From positions 1-24,395 of the forward strand of contig JAFRZC010000033.1 of assembly GCA_017442765.1 (NCBI GenBank): DNA of 24,395 bases, read 5' to 3'. Below, in pieces: positions 16,858-24,395 of this stretch (within the stretch, counting starts at the first letter, position 1; every line of letters starts with the position of its first letter). The DNA comes from Prevotella sp. Its GTDB lineage: Bacteria > Bacteroidota > Bacteroidia > Bacteroidales > Bacteroidaceae. Under the pieces are notes generated by a model. The model was not told where the DNA came from. It made no database searches and saw only the letters and a program-made list of their open reading frames with translations. A program made the position numbers and the translations under genes.

Positions 16858-16889
16858 TTTGCTCTTTTGTAATATTCTTTGTACTTTTG
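16858..16889 (+). promoter_or_regulatory. rnpB promoter
   Basis: TTTG (16858-16861) and TACTTTTG (16882-16889) are 20 bases apart, placing the transcription start near 16893-16900, just before the P1 helix of the RNase P RNA. Confidence 0.6.
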
Positions 16890-16899
16890 CAATTCTAAA

Positions 16900-17280
16900 A
16901 AAGTCAGTGCTCCGGCTTGTCGCCGGCATCTTCGATGGTGCGGGAGGAAAGTCCGGGCAGCATAGGGCACTCCACTTCTGAGAATGGAAGCTATTGGTGA
17001 CAGTAGGTGACGGCAGAAGAAAACAACCGCCGTCCTCATGGGCGGTAAGGGTGAGAAGGTGAGGTAAGAGCTCACCAGGCGGCGGGTGATCGCCGTGTTG
17101 TGTCGGCTGGAGGCTGTAAGTTCATGTAAACCGTCGTTTGAGGGCTGCCCGCCCGACCTTTGCGACGATGGAGGGTAGAACGCTAAAGCCGCAGGGTGAC
17201 TTGCGGTGTAGATAAATGACAGGCACGTCGTCCGTTATTGGACGTTGGACAGAACCCGGCTTATAGGGGCACTGCTTTTT
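16900..17280 (+). ncRNA. rnpB: RNase P RNA (bacterial class A)
   Basis: This is the catalytic RNA of RNase P, which removes 5' leaders from precursor tRNAs. The conserved GAGGAAAGTCCGGGC (P4 5' side) starts at 16946 and ACAGAACCCGGCTTATAG (P4 3' side) is at 17249-17266. The ends pair as P1: CAGTGCTCC (16905-16913) with GGGGCACTG (17266-17274), all nine pairs including one wobble. The GGTGAGAAGGTGAGGTAAGAG element at about 17050 is the usual P10-P12 core. A T-rich run follows the P1 3' strand (17275-17290). The yihY start codon is only about 20 bases further on, so some read-through is likely. Ends are set by the P1 helix and are approximate. Confidence 0.96.
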
Positions 17281-17297
17281 CTTTTTTCTGTTTATAC

Positions 17298-18635
17298 ATG
17301 GGAAAGATTATCAGTTTTTTTAAGGAGGAGCTCTGGAAGCCTGTTCCTGAGGATTGCGGCTGGTGGCGCTGTTTGCTTTACAATGTCCTGCGAAAGTTGC
17401 TGCTGGCGGTGAAGTTCTTTACCGCGAAGGGAGTGATGGACCGTGCCTCGGCGTTAACGTATAGCACGCTTTTGGCGATAGTCCCGGTAGTTGCCGTGGT
17501 GTTTGCCATTGCGCGTGGTTTTGGCTTCTCCAAGTATATTGAGGTGTGGTTCCGCGATGTGTTGTCGAGCCAGCCTCAGGTAGCTGAGACGATAATCGGC
17601 TTTGTCAACTCCTATCTTGTTCACGCGCGTAGCGGCATTATTCTGGGTATTGGTTTGCTCTTCATGCTTTGGACGGTGCTCATGCTTACGCGCAATGTTG
17701 AGCAGGCTTTCAATGACATTTGGCAGGTGAAGTCGCAACGTAGTTTTCTTCGCCGGAGCACCGACTATATTGCCATTTTCTTCCTTGTGCCTATTCTTAT
17801 CGTCGTCTCGTCGGGTCTTTCCATATTTGTTGCGACGATAGCCGACAAGTATGTTTTTGTGGGAACTTTTCTGCGTTTTATTTTGCGGTTGATGCCATAC
17901 GTACTGATGTCGGCGGTATTTGTGGGCATGTATATGTTCCTGCCTGATACGCGGGTGAGGTTCAGAAGCGCGTTGGTGCCCGGTGTGCTGGCGGGTGTGG
18001 CCATGCAACTCTTGCAGCTGTTCTATATCCACGCCCAGATACTCCTCTCCAGCCATAATGCCATCTATGGTTCTTTTGCCGCCTTACCGCTGTTCATGCT
18101 TTGGGTGCAGATTTCGTGGACGATATGTCTTTTCGGTGCAGAGCTGAGCTACACGAATCAGAATCTTGAGGATTTCAGTTTTATGAGTAACGTGGAGAGC
18201 ATGAGCGGCCGCGACCGTTTTGTGTTGAGCGCGGTGTTGCTCGGAAGTCTTTGCAGTCGGCTTGACGAGGGCGGGCGGCCTTATACGGCATTAGATCTGA
18301 AGAACGCCACGGGCATTCCCGTGCGTGTGGTGACGGCTCTTTTACGGGGCATGGTGAAGGTGGGGCTGGTGAACGAGAGCATTACGGTCGGTGATGCGTC
18401 CGCGATGGTTTACCAGCCGGCATTGTCGCCAGAGAAACTCAACATGGGCGTTCTTGCCGAGCGGCTGAACGACGCGGGCGAGCATCCCACAGGTATTCAG
18501 ATGGTGTCTTACGAGGAGAGCCTTCCTGCCGGTTTCGGTGAGGCTTACGCGCGTTATCTCGGCGAGTTGCGGCAGATCAGAGTGGAGCGTGTGGAGAGGA
18601 GCGAGGGCAATAAAATGCGGAAATCTCCGTTATAG
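17298..18635 (+). CDS. YihY/BrkB-family inner membrane protein
   Basis: This 445-residue protein belongs to the YihY/BrkB (formerly misnamed ribonuclease BN) family, whose molecular function is unknown. Six transmembrane helices are seen at about 52-73, 111-130, 157-180, 196-216, 224-247 and 262-285. Conserved sequence includes ASALTYSTLLAIVPV, LWTVLMLTRNVEQAFNDIW and NAIYGSFAALPLFMLWVQISW. Residues 300-445 are soluble; 305-375 (RPYTALDLKNATGIPVRVVT then LLRGMVKVGLVNES) look like a winged helix. I start at the ATG 17298 because an upstream in-frame start at 17238 falls inside rnpB. The next gene starts four bases after its stop. Confidence 0.88.
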   Translation: MGKIISFFKEELWKPVPEDCGWWRCLLYNVLRKLLLAVKFFTAKGVMDRASALTYSTLLAIVPVVAVVFAIARGFGFSKYIEVWFRDVLSSQPQVAETIIGFVNSYLVHARSGIILGIGLLFMLWTVLMLTRNVEQAFNDIWQVKSQRSFLRRSTDYIAIFFLVPILIVVSSGLSIFVATIADKYVFVGTFLRFILRLMPYVLMSAVFVGMYMFLPDTRVRFRSALVPGVLAGVAMQLLQLFYIHAQILLSSHNAIYGSFAALPLFMLWVQISWTICLFGAELSYTNQNLEDFSFMSNVESMSGRDRFVLSAVLLGSLCSRLDEGGRPYTALDLKNATGIPVRVVTALLRGMVKVGLVNESITVGDASAMVYQPALSPEKLNMGVLAERLNDAGEHPTGIQMVSYEESLPAGFGEAYARYLGELRQIRVERVERSEGNKMRKSPL

Positions 18636-18639
18636 AATT

Positions 18640-19053
18640 ATGATGGAAACGACGAATGAGCTATTGAACGACTACGAGCATAGCGTGACGAACAAAATCG
18701 CGAAGTTTGCCAGCTTGCCTGATTTTCCCCGTATGGATGACTACGGTATTACCCGCGCCGACCTTGACGACTATCTTTTCGACAAGCAGGCCATCCTCGA
18801 CAGCGAGGGGTCGGAGAAGAGCCGCTACGTTACTACGGGTATTCTCATCATTCTGCCTATCATTGTGATAGCAGCCTTTCCACCGGAGAAACTGCCTGGA
18901 AGAGAGCTGTTCGTCTTTGTGGGCATTGCCATCGGACTGGCACTCTCGGCCATCGTCTATTTTGCCAGAAAAGCGATAGTCAGGATAAAACTCCGTAAGC
19001 TCTATCAACCCGATCTTGAACACTATATAGAAGCAGTCCTTAACTATCGGTAA
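18640..19053 (+). CDS. Two-helix membrane protein of unknown function
   Basis: I do not recognise this 137-residue protein. Residues 1-60 are soluble and acidic (MMETTNELLNDYEHSVTNK, then MDDYGITRADLDDYLFDKQ). Two hydrophobic helices follow at about 64-80 (VTTGILIILPIIVIAAF) and 91-109 (FVFVGIAIGLALSAIVYFA), then a basic, helical C-terminus (ARKAIVRIKLRKLYQPDLEHYIEAVLNYR). The helices are short and linked by a PGR-type turn, so both ends should be on the same side, most likely cytoplasmic given the basic C-terminus. It starts four bases after yihY and precedes a DUF1232 gene, so the three probably form one operon. Two adjacent ATGs (18640, 18643) are possible starts. Confidence 0.78.
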   Translation: MMETTNELLNDYEHSVTNKIAKFASLPDFPRMDDYGITRADLDDYLFDKQAILDSEGSEKSRYVTTGILIILPIIVIAAFPPEKLPGRELFVFVGIAIGLALSAIVYFARKAIVRIKLRKLYQPDLEHYIEAVLNYR

Positions 19054-19079
19054 AAACCAACTTATCTTTCATTTATTCT

Positions 19080-19490
19080 ATGGTGCAATTACCCGACTTC
19101 ATGTCCTACAAGGACAAGTTCTCTACTGAGAAATTTGTTGAGAAAATATCGCGCATCGCGAAGCGTGCCGGTGCAAAACTTGTCTATGCCGCCCTTTTAC
19201 TCTATTACACGCTTGAGAACGACAAGGTTTCCATTAAGGACAAGGCTATCATCGTCGGTGCCTTGGGCTATCTCATCAGCCCGCTCGACGTGATACCCGA
19301 TGCAATTCCCATTGCAGGGCTGGGCGACGACCTCGCCGTGCTCGTCTATGTCTTGCACAAGGTTTGGGGCGAGGTGTCCGACGAGGTCAGGCAGAAGGCC
19401 AAGGCCAAACTCAACACCTGGTTCGATGCCGAGGAGTTGCTACAGGCCGAGGACTTGTTTGGCGACTCGCCCGAAAGCGACCCCGTCTAA
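19080..19490 (+). CDS. DUF1232 (YkvA-like) membrane-associated protein
   Basis: The 136-residue protein contains the DUF1232 core at about 54-90, with the signature LGYLISPLDVIPDAIPIAG and GDDLAVL. The function of this family is unknown; members are small, partly hydrophobic, and likely membrane-associated. An amphipathic basic segment (FVEKISRIAKRAGAKLVYAALLL) precedes the core and an acidic tail (DAEELLQAEDLFGDSPESD) ends the protein. It closes the rnpB-yihY run and is followed by the palindrome repeat. The ATG at 19080 is likely; 19101 is a possible alternative. Confidence 0.88.
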   Translation: MVQLPDFMSYKDKFSTEKFVEKISRIAKRAGAKLVYAALLLYYTLENDKVSIKDKAIIVGALGYLISPLDVIPDAIPIAGLGDDLAVLVYVLHKVWGEVSDEVRQKAKAKLNTWFDAEELLQAEDLFGDSPESDPV

Positions 19491-19524
19491 CTTCTTTTCC
19501 CCGAGGATTGACGAGTCGGGTATG

Positions 19525-19587
19525 AAAAATTCCCTAGAGAATTTTTTGCGAAAAACGGTCTTTCGGAAGAAATTCCCTAGGGAATTT
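19525..19587. repeat. CCCTAGGG palindrome pair, copy B
   Basis: The first arm is AAAAATTCCCTAGAGAATTT at 19525-19544 (palindrome with one mismatch, extending to 19546), the second AAATTCCCTAGGGAATTT at 19570-19587 (perfect). The spacer starts TTGCGAAAAACGGTCTTTCG and agrees with copy A at 20 of 25 positions. After the second arm CGCGAACGATGGTCTTCCG looks like a third, decayed spacer, so the element may be a tandem array of about 44-base units. It lies between the convergent DUF1232 and PBP genes, where a bidirectional terminator would be useful. Confidence 0.9.
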
Positions 19588-19628
19588 TCCGCGAACGATG
19601 GTCTTCCGTTCAAGGGCTGTATGTTTTT

Positions 19629-22091
19629 TTACAGATTGTCGAAGTTGATTTCCTCTTCGCGAAGGGCTCCCTGGCTATTGGGTGAATAGGGGTCTTCGTC
19701 GTCGGGCAGCTCACGTCGCCGTCGCACTTGTCGGACTACGGGGTTGCCGCTTTCGTCGAATACAATCTCATCTTCATAATAGTAGAGGCTGTCCACGTCA
19801 GTCGAGTCGCTGCTTTCGGGCGTGTATCCCTCACAGGTGTAGAGGTCGGGTGTGATGTCGCTGTCGTTAGGTCCAGAGAACCGTGCGTGGTATTGTCGGA
19901 AAGCCCTGTCGCCAAGCATTGACCGCAGGAATAGTCCGCAGATGGGCAATGCCGTGCGCGCGCCTTGTCCGAGCGCGCCAGTGCGGAAGTGTATGCTCCG
20001 GTACTCGCCACCCACCCATGCGCCGACGACGAGGCGCGGACTTACGCCCATGAACCATCCGTCGCTGTTGTTGTTGGTGGTTCCTGTCTTGCCGCCGAAG
20101 GTGGTATCGTCGTAGTTGCCCACGTATTCCCAAAGCCCTGCCGAGGTTCCTCCGGGCTCGCGCAGTCCGCCGAGAAGCATCTGCTGCATGAAGAACGCGC
20201 TTTTGTAGCTGATGGCCTGGTCGCCGTCGGTGGGCGCGGTATAGATTTCCCGTCCGTCGCGGTCAACGATGCGTGTGACGAGCACGGGGGCTTGCCGTCG
20301 TCCATCGTTGGCTATGGTGCAATAGGCATCGACCATTTCAAGCAGGCAGACATCGCTTGAGCCAAGTGCGAGCGAGGGGGTTTCCTCAAGAGGGCTCTCA
20401 ATGCCCATGGCGTAGGCGGTCTCGGCTATTCGCTTCACGCCCATCTCTTGTCCGAGCCGCACGGCCACGGAGTTGATGCTTCGTGCAAAGGCGTTTTTCA
20501 ACGGGAGCGAGTCGCCAGAGAACGAGCCTCCGGCATTTGTGGGTGTCCACATCTCCTCCTGTTGCTTGTGCGCATTCCACACGGGGAAGGAGATGGGTTC
20601 GTCGCGCCGCTTGTCGCAGGGGGTGAGCCCTTGGTTCATGGCTTCGGTATAGACGAAGAGCTTGAAGGTTGAGCCGGGTTGCCGCATAGCGGTCACCTTG
20701 TCGTACTTCCACGAGTTCCAGTCTATGTCGCCCACCCATGCTTTCACGTGCCCTGTCTGTGGCTCCATGGCAAGGAAGGCGCAATGCATGAAGCGCACCA
20801 TATAGCGTATGGAGTCGAGGGTTGACATTTCGCGCTCATAGTTCCTCTGGTCGTAGTCGAAGAGCTTCACCTTGTGCGGGCGGTTGAGTGCGGCACGTAT
20901 GGAGTCGGGCTGGTTGGGAAAGCGTGCGGAAAGCTCTTTATAGAGGGGCAGCTTTTGTGCGATGTTCTCGATGAAGCCTTGTATGGGTTGTCCGCTTTCG
21001 TCTATCCACGGGTCGCGTCCGCTCCAATGCTCGTCGAAGCTGCTTTGTATCTGTCGCATCTGTCGTCGCACGGCTTGCTCGGCATAGCGTTGCAGGCGCG
21101 AGTCGAGAGGGGTGTAGATTTTGTAGCCTTGCGTCTCGAGTTCCTGGCGCGAGAATTGTTTCTCCAGATGCTTCACTATGGCTTCCTTGAAATAGTTGGC
21201 GGTGCCTTCGTTCTTCGCCTCCGAGCTGAAGTGCAGTTGCATGGGCTGCTGGCAGAGGCTGTCGTACTCCATGCGGTTGAGGTCGTCGTGCTCAAGCATG
21301 TTTGCCAGCACGGTGTTGCGCCGTTTCAGACTACGCTCGGGGTTCACGAGCGGGTTGAAGAGGGTAGTGCCCTTGAGCATTCCCACGAGCGTGGCCACTT
21401 GTTCTGTTGTCAGCTCCGACGGGGTGGTGTCGAAGTAGGTCTTGCTTGCCGTCTTGATGCCGTATGCGTTTGAGCCGAAATCGACGGTGTTGGCGTACAT
21501 GGTGAGAATCTGCTGTTTGTCGTAGAGCAGCTCGAGTTTCGTGGCGATAATCCACTCTTTGCTTTTCATGATGAGCATACGGAGGCCTGGTATCTGTCCG
21601 AGCAGCCCCGTGGAGTATTGTGTGCGCACGCGGAACATGTTTTTGGCCAGCTGTTGGGTGATGGTCGATGCGCCCCGTGCCTCGCGATGTACGGCGGCGT
21701 CTTTCAGGGCGGCGGCCAGCCCTTGGAAGTCGATGCCCATGTGGCGGTAGTAGCGTTCGTCCTCGGTGTCAATGAGCGCCTGCCAGAAGACGGGGTTCAC
21801 CTCTTCGTACTTCACTGGTGTGCGGTTCTCGTTGAAATACTTTCCGATGAGTTTTCCGTCTGCGCTATAGATTTCGGAGGCCACGGGTGTGTCGGGTTTC
21901 ATTATTTGCGAGAAGCCCGGTGACTTGCCGAAGAGCCACAGGAAGTTCATATCGACGAGTATAAGCCATGTGATGAGGCTGACAATGCCCGACGTGGCGA
22001 GTATGGCCAGCCGTGTGTACCACCTTCGTCCGCGGTATAGCGAGAGATACCACGAGCACATGTTGCCTATCTTACGGAATATCTTTTTCAT
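19629..22091 (-). CDS. Class A penicillin-binding protein (PBP1-type)
   Basis: The 820-residue protein polymerises glycan strands from lipid II and cross-links them. It has a short cytoplasmic tail, one transmembrane helix (about 28-47) and the GT51 transglycosylase domain (about 80-255), with TEDERYYRHMGID (Glu110 as catalytic base) and GASTITQQLAKN (140-151). The transpeptidase domain follows, with the STFK nucleophile motif at 474-477, SIN at 538-540 and KTGTT at 668-672. The acidic C-terminal tail (about 740-820) is rich in Asp, Glu, Ser and Tyr and has no motif I know. All catalytic motifs are intact. It lies downstream of miaA with a 40-base gap holding the A-rich TTTACAATTTTACAATTTACG-type leader. 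Confidence 0.95.
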   Translation of the reverse strand: MKKIFRKIGNMCSWYLSLYRGRRWYTRLAILATSGIVSLITWLILVDMNFLWLFGKSPGFSQIMKPDTPVASEIYSADGKLIGKYFNENRTPVKYEEVNPVFWQALIDTEDERYYRHMGIDFQGLAAALKDAAVHREARGASTITQQLAKNMFRVRTQYSTGLLGQIPGLRMLIMKSKEWIIATKLELLYDKQQILTMYANTVDFGSNAYGIKTASKTYFDTTPSELTTEQVATLVGMLKGTTLFNPLVNPERSLKRRNTVLANMLEHDDLNRMEYDSLCQQPMQLHFSSEAKNEGTANYFKEAIVKHLEKQFSRQELETQGYKIYTPLDSRLQRYAEQAVRRQMRQIQSSFDEHWSGRDPWIDESGQPIQGFIENIAQKLPLYKELSARFPNQPDSIRAALNRPHKVKLFDYDQRNYEREMSTLDSIRYMVRFMHCAFLAMEPQTGHVKAWVGDIDWNSWKYDKVTAMRQPGSTFKLFVYTEAMNQGLTPCDKRRDEPISFPVWNAHKQQEEMWTPTNAGGSFSGDSLPLKNAFARSINSVAVRLGQEMGVKRIAETAYAMGIESPLEETPSLALGSSDVCLLEMVDAYCTIANDGRRQAPVLVTRIVDRDGREIYTAPTDGDQAISYKSAFFMQQMLLGGLREPGGTSAGLWEYVGNYDDTTFGGKTGTTNNNSDGWFMGVSPRLVVGAWVGGEYRSIHFRTGALGQGARTALPICGLFLRSMLGDRAFRQYHARFSGPNDSDITPDLYTCEGYTPESSDSTDVDSLYYYEDEIVFDESGNPVVRQVRRRRELPDDEDPYSPNSQGALREEEINFDNL

Positions 22092-22131
22092 CGTTTTTAT
22101 TTACAATTTTACAATTTACGATTCTCGCCTC

Positions 22132-23082
22132 TTACCTCTCTATTTTTTTGATGATATCGTCGTATTGGCCGGGGTGGAACCAGTTGATTTCCTTGTCGCG
22201 CTTGAACCATGTGAGTTGCTTCCGGCAATAGCGGCGGGTGTTTGATTGTATTTGCCTGATGGCTTCGTCGAGGGAAATGACACCGTCGAAGTGTGCGAAG
22301 AGTTCTTTGTAGCCTACGGTGTTAAGCGCGTTGAGGTTTCGCATGGGGTAGAGCCGCCGCGCCTCTTCAATCAATCCCTGTTCGAGCATTGTCAGCACGC
22401 GGCGGTTGATACGGTCGTAGAGTTCCTCGCGCGGCCGTGTGAGTCCTATCTTGATGATGCGGAAGGGGCGTTGTTTCTTGCTGTTCGTGCGGAAAGCGGT
22501 ATAGGGCTTCCCCGTCTGATGGCAAATTTCGAGTGCATGAACCACTCTTCTCGGGTTATTTCTATCGACAATAGCCCAATGTTCGGGGTCGAGCCTTTTG
22601 AGTTCTTCAACGAGTGCGGGTAGCCCCTCATTGGCCAGCCGTTGTTTCATCAGGGCGCGAACGTCGTCGCGTATCGTGGGGATGTCGTCGATGCCGTTAC
22701 ACACGGCGTCGATATACATCATCGAGCCACCCGAGAGGAGGAAGCCCCCCTCCTGTCCCCCTTGAGGGGAAGGAAAGCACCTCCATCCCCTCGTTTCCCT
22801 CTGAGTGGGATGAAGGGATGAAGGTTGGGAGATGAGTCTCATCACGTCTTGCTCATACATCGACGCGCTATAGTAGTCGGTGATGTGTCGTGTGCCCACG
22901 AAGTAGTGTTTCACGCGGGTGAGTTGCTCGGGCGTGGGTGCGGCGGTGCCAATGGGAATCTCGGCATAGATTTGCCGTGAGTCGGCATTGATGACGGGCG
23001 AATGCAAGAAGTCGGCAAGACGAAGGGAAAGCTCCGTCTTACCGACTCCCGTAGGGCCGAGCAGCACAATGAGACTATTCAT
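22132..23082 (-). CDS. miaA: tRNA dimethylallyltransferase, with in-frame repeat insert
   Basis: The 316-residue MiaA adds a dimethylallyl group to A37 of tRNAs reading UNN codons, in the cytoplasm. Motifs: P-loop GPTGVGKT (9-16), NADSRQIY (32-39), GTAAPTPEQ (45-53), the [10 protein letters not shown] block (118-127), [11 protein letters not shown] (175-185), NTVGYKE (254-260) and [10 protein letters not shown] (287-296). Between the helix [11 protein letters not shown] (75-85) and LLSGGSMMY (115-123) lies an unusual segment, residues 86-114, rich in Pro, Gly and Gln; normally only about eight residues are found here. Its DNA looks like spacer repeat DNA. The frame is kept and all catalytic motifs are present, so the enzyme may work. 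The gene starts two bases after lpxA. Confidence 0.95.
   Translation of the reverse strand: MNSLIVLLGPTGVGKTELSLRLADFLHSPVINADSRQIYAEIPIGTAAPTPEQLTRVKHYFVGTRHITDYYSASMYEQDVMRLISQPSSLHPTQRETRGWRCFPSPQGGQEGGFLLSGGSMMYIDAVCNGIDDIPTIRDDVRALMKQRLANEGLPALVEELKRLDPEHWAIVDRNNPRRVVHALEICHQTGKPYTAFRTNSKKQRPFRIIKIGLTRPREELYDRINRRVLTMLEQGLIEEARRLYPMRNLNALNTVGYKELFAHFDGVISLDEAIRQIQSNTRRYCRKQLTWFKRDKEINWFHPGQYDDIIKKIER
22741..22827. repeat. Repeat-like insert within miaA
   Basis: On the minus strand the insert has CCTTCATCCCTTCATCCC-type repeats followed by a GC-rich hairpin around CTTCCCCTCAAGGGGGACAGG. The same order, TTCATCC repeats then a GC-rich hairpin, occurs at 1451-1560 in a spacer. It encodes residues 86-114 of MiaA. 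Confidence 0.7.
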
Positions 23083-23084
23083 GA

Positions 23085-23858
23085 CTATTTAATTATTCCT
23101 CGCTGTGATGCCTGAACGAAATCGATGACATATTGGATTTCCGGTGTGATGGTCAGTGTCTTTTTGATTTCCTCTATGGCTTCTGCGCGGGTGCCGCCAT
23201 GATTGTAGATGATGCGGTAGGCTTCGTGTATGTGGTCGATGGTTTCGTTCGTGAAGCCCCGTCGACGGAGCCCCACGAGGTTGAGCCCCGCGAAACGGAT
23301 GGGCTCTTTTCCGGCGATGACGTAGGGCGGGATGTCCTGACTTGTGCGGCTTCCGCCTTGTACCATCACATAGCCGCCGATGCGGCAGAACTGGTGTATG
23401 AGAACGTTTGCCGAGACGATGGCCTTGTCGTCGACAACAACCTCTCCTGCGAATTTGGTGCTGTTGCCGATGATGCAGTCGTCGCCGATGATGCAGTCGT
23501 GGGCAATGTGCACGGTTTCCATGAGCAGGTTGCGCGAGCCCACGATAGTTGTGCCTTTCGAAGCGGTGCCGCGGCTGATGGTGACATTCTCGCGGATGGA
23601 GTTGTTATCGCCGATTTCGCATATCGACTCCTCGCCCTGGAATTTCAAGTCTTGCGGTTTGGTAGAGATGCTTGCACCCGGGAAAAACTCGTTGCCGTTG
23701 CCGATGCGTGCACCGTAGTGGATGGTCACGCTGTTGAGCAGCGTGTTGTTGTCGCCGATGACGGTGTTACGGTCGATATAGCAGAATGGGCCGATTACGT
23801 TGCCGTCGCCGAGTTTTGCCTCGGGATGGACAACTGCTAAAGGACTGATGTTGTTCAT
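23085..23858 (-). CDS. lpxA: Acyl-ACP--UDP-N-acetylglucosamine O-acyltransferase
   Basis: The 257-residue protein carries out the first step of lipid A synthesis, putting a 3-hydroxyacyl chain on the 3-hydroxyl of UDP-GlcNAc in the cytoplasm. It is built of left-handed beta-helix hexapeptide repeats ([21 protein letters not shown] onward) and has the active-site stretch VHIAHDC (116-122) with the catalytic histidine at 120, followed by [18 protein letters not shown]. The C-terminal helical domain (about 190-257) is also typical. It starts at [17 protein letters not shown], a normal LpxA N-terminus. The miaA start is two bases beyond its stop. No strong promoter is seen upstream; TAAAATTG (minus strand, around 23882-23889) is a weak candidate. 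Confidence 0.97.
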   Translation of the reverse strand: MNNISPLAVVHPEAKLGDGNVIGPFCYIDRNTVIGDNNTLLNSVTIHYGARIGNGNEFFPGASISTKPQDLKFQGEESICEIGDNNSIRENVTISRGTASKGTTIVGSRNLLMETVHIAHDCIIGDDCIIGNSTKFAGEVVVDDKAIVSANVLIHQFCRIGGYVMVQGGSRTSQDIPPYVIAGKEPIRFAGLNLVGLRRRGFTNETIDHIHEAYRIIYNHGGTRAEAIEEIKKTLTITPEIQYVIDFVQASQRGIIK

Positions 23859-23954
23859 ATTTTAAATTTATAATGTGACAATTTTAGGAGTTATCGGAAG
23901 TGGAGAGCGGATGGTGTAGGGTGAAAGGGACGATAGTTGAACTAATCATAATTT

Positions 23955-23982
23955 TCAATTATCAATTATCAATTATCAATTA
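23955..23982. repeat. Four perfect tandem copies of a 7-base unit
   Basis: TCAATTA is repeated at 23955, 23962, 23969 and 23976. It lies in the spacer upstream of lpxA and just past the stop of the MFS transporter gene, and resembles the other AT-rich spacer repeats of the window. Confidence 0.95.
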
Positions 23983-23990
23983 CCGCCTCT

Positions 23991-24395
23991 CTATCCCTTA
24001 ATATTCGGTTCTTCGAGTCCGATTCCTTTCTTTTTATCGACAACCTTCAGCACAAGGCCGAGCAGCAATGCGGCCACACCAAGGCAGGCAAGCATCACGA
24101 GCGGTGCGGTGTAGTCATATTGTGTCGGGTCGCTCACACCGGGGTTAGTCTTGTCGAGCACCTGTCCGATGAGCATAGGGAAGAGCCAGAGGCCGATGTT
24201 CTGAATCCAGAAGATGAGCGCGTAGGCCGAGCCGATGACCTTCTGGTCAACAAGCTTGGGCACACTCGGCCACAGTGAGGCGGGCACGAGCGAGAACGAC
24301 GCTCCGAGCACCAGTATTGTCGCGTATGCCACTGCTACGCCACCCACCGCCGATCCCTTGAACATGGGCAGGATGAAGGCAAATGTCAGGTGGCA
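23991..24395 (-). CDS. MFS transporter, C-terminal part (cut by window edge)
   Basis: The last 134 codons of a membrane transporter enter from the right edge. At least three to four hydrophobic helices are visible: VAVAYATILVLGASFSLVPA, YALIFWIQNIGLWLFPMLIG and VMLACLGVAALLLGLVLKVV. The arrangement, PASLWPSVPKLV followed by GSAYALIFWIQNIGLWLFPMLIGQVLD, fits the final helices of a major facilitator superfamily transporter, and the basic tail KVVDKKKG lies in the cytoplasm. The substrate is unknown from this fragment. The first in-frame ATG in the window (24365) is internal, because coding continues past it to the edge. Confidence 0.85.
   Translation of the reverse strand, partial: CHLTFAFILPMFKGSAVGGVAVAYATILVLGASFSLVPASLWPSVPKLVDQKVIGSAYALIFWIQNIGLWLFPMLIGQVLDKTNPGVSDPTQYDYTAPLVMLACLGVAALLLGLVLKVVDKKKGIGLEEPNIKG

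Noticed and set aside
17238..17297. Upstream in-frame start of yihY adding 20 residues
   Set aside because: It lies inside the conserved 3' part of the RNase P RNA; the ATG at 17298 gives the normal N-terminus.
18538..18639. Extended N-terminus of the two-helix protein
   Set aside because: It would overlap yihY by nearly 100 bases, and the ATG at 18640 fits the operon spacing.
19300..19689. Open frame overlapping the DUF1232 gene and the palindrome element
   Set aside because: Its translation in the first part is a shadow of DUF1232 and the rest runs through the repeat element.

Overview
The window looks like chromosomal DNA of a Bacteroidales bacterium, probably Prevotellaceae. Several things point that way. 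Start codons lack Shine-Dalgarno sequences. Promoters fit the Bacteroidetes pattern of a TAnnTTTG -7 box with a TTTG-like -33 box 19-20 bases upstream. Gene content also fits: a divergent GlmM, a DigH-like GHL10 lipoprotein-type hydrolase, a TrmH-family methylase, a pyrG-yidC pair and an lpxA-miaA pair. Genes are about 50% GC; spacers are very AT-rich and full of short repeats. The genus cannot be fixed from this sequence alone.

Layout. 1-635 is the 5' part of a phosphoglucomutase/phosphomannomutase gene (minus). 877-1362 is an AT-rich orphan gene (minus). 1564-3157 holds tyrA and a TrmH/SpoU RNA methyltransferase (minus). 3284-3721 is a small acidic conserved-type protein (plus), facing a GHL10 glycosyl hydrolase (3726-5240, minus). 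5316-7271 carries an NrnA-like DHH phosphoesterase and a lipoprotein (plus). 7382-13183 is a long plus-strand run: glmM, ftsY, rimO, an HU-family protein, a membrane-anchored HU/LysM fusion and an RluA-type pseudouridine synthase. 13202-16714 is pyrG-yidC (minus). The RNase P RNA gene rnpB lies at about 16900-17280 (plus), followed closely by yihY, a two-helix membrane protein and a DUF1232 protein (to 19490). 19629-23858 carries lpxA, miaA and a class A penicillin-binding protein (minus). The window ends inside an MFS transporter gene (23991-24395, minus).

How the genes work together. Much of the window serves the cell envelope: GlmM (UDP-GlcNAc supply), LpxA (lipid A), the class A PBP (peptidoglycan), DigH-like hydrolase (glycan trimming), YidC and FtsY (membrane protein insertion). 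A second theme is RNA maturation and modification: rnpB, miaA, rimO (ribosomal protein S12), RluA, TrmH and NrnA.

The most unusual features are these. (1) A protein with an N-terminal HU-like DNA-binding domain, one membrane helix and a C-terminal LysM domain could tie DNA to the cell wall. (2) A miaA gene carries an in-frame insert made of the same kind of repeat DNA that fills spacers. (3) A dispersed element is built from CCCTAGGG-centred palindromes and a shared spacer, seen at two places. (4) Two unrelated promoters, of the hydrolase gene and of pyrG, share a GATGAAAGATGAGGG-type block at the same distance from the -7 box. No tRNA, CRISPR array, insertion sequence or prophage was seen.
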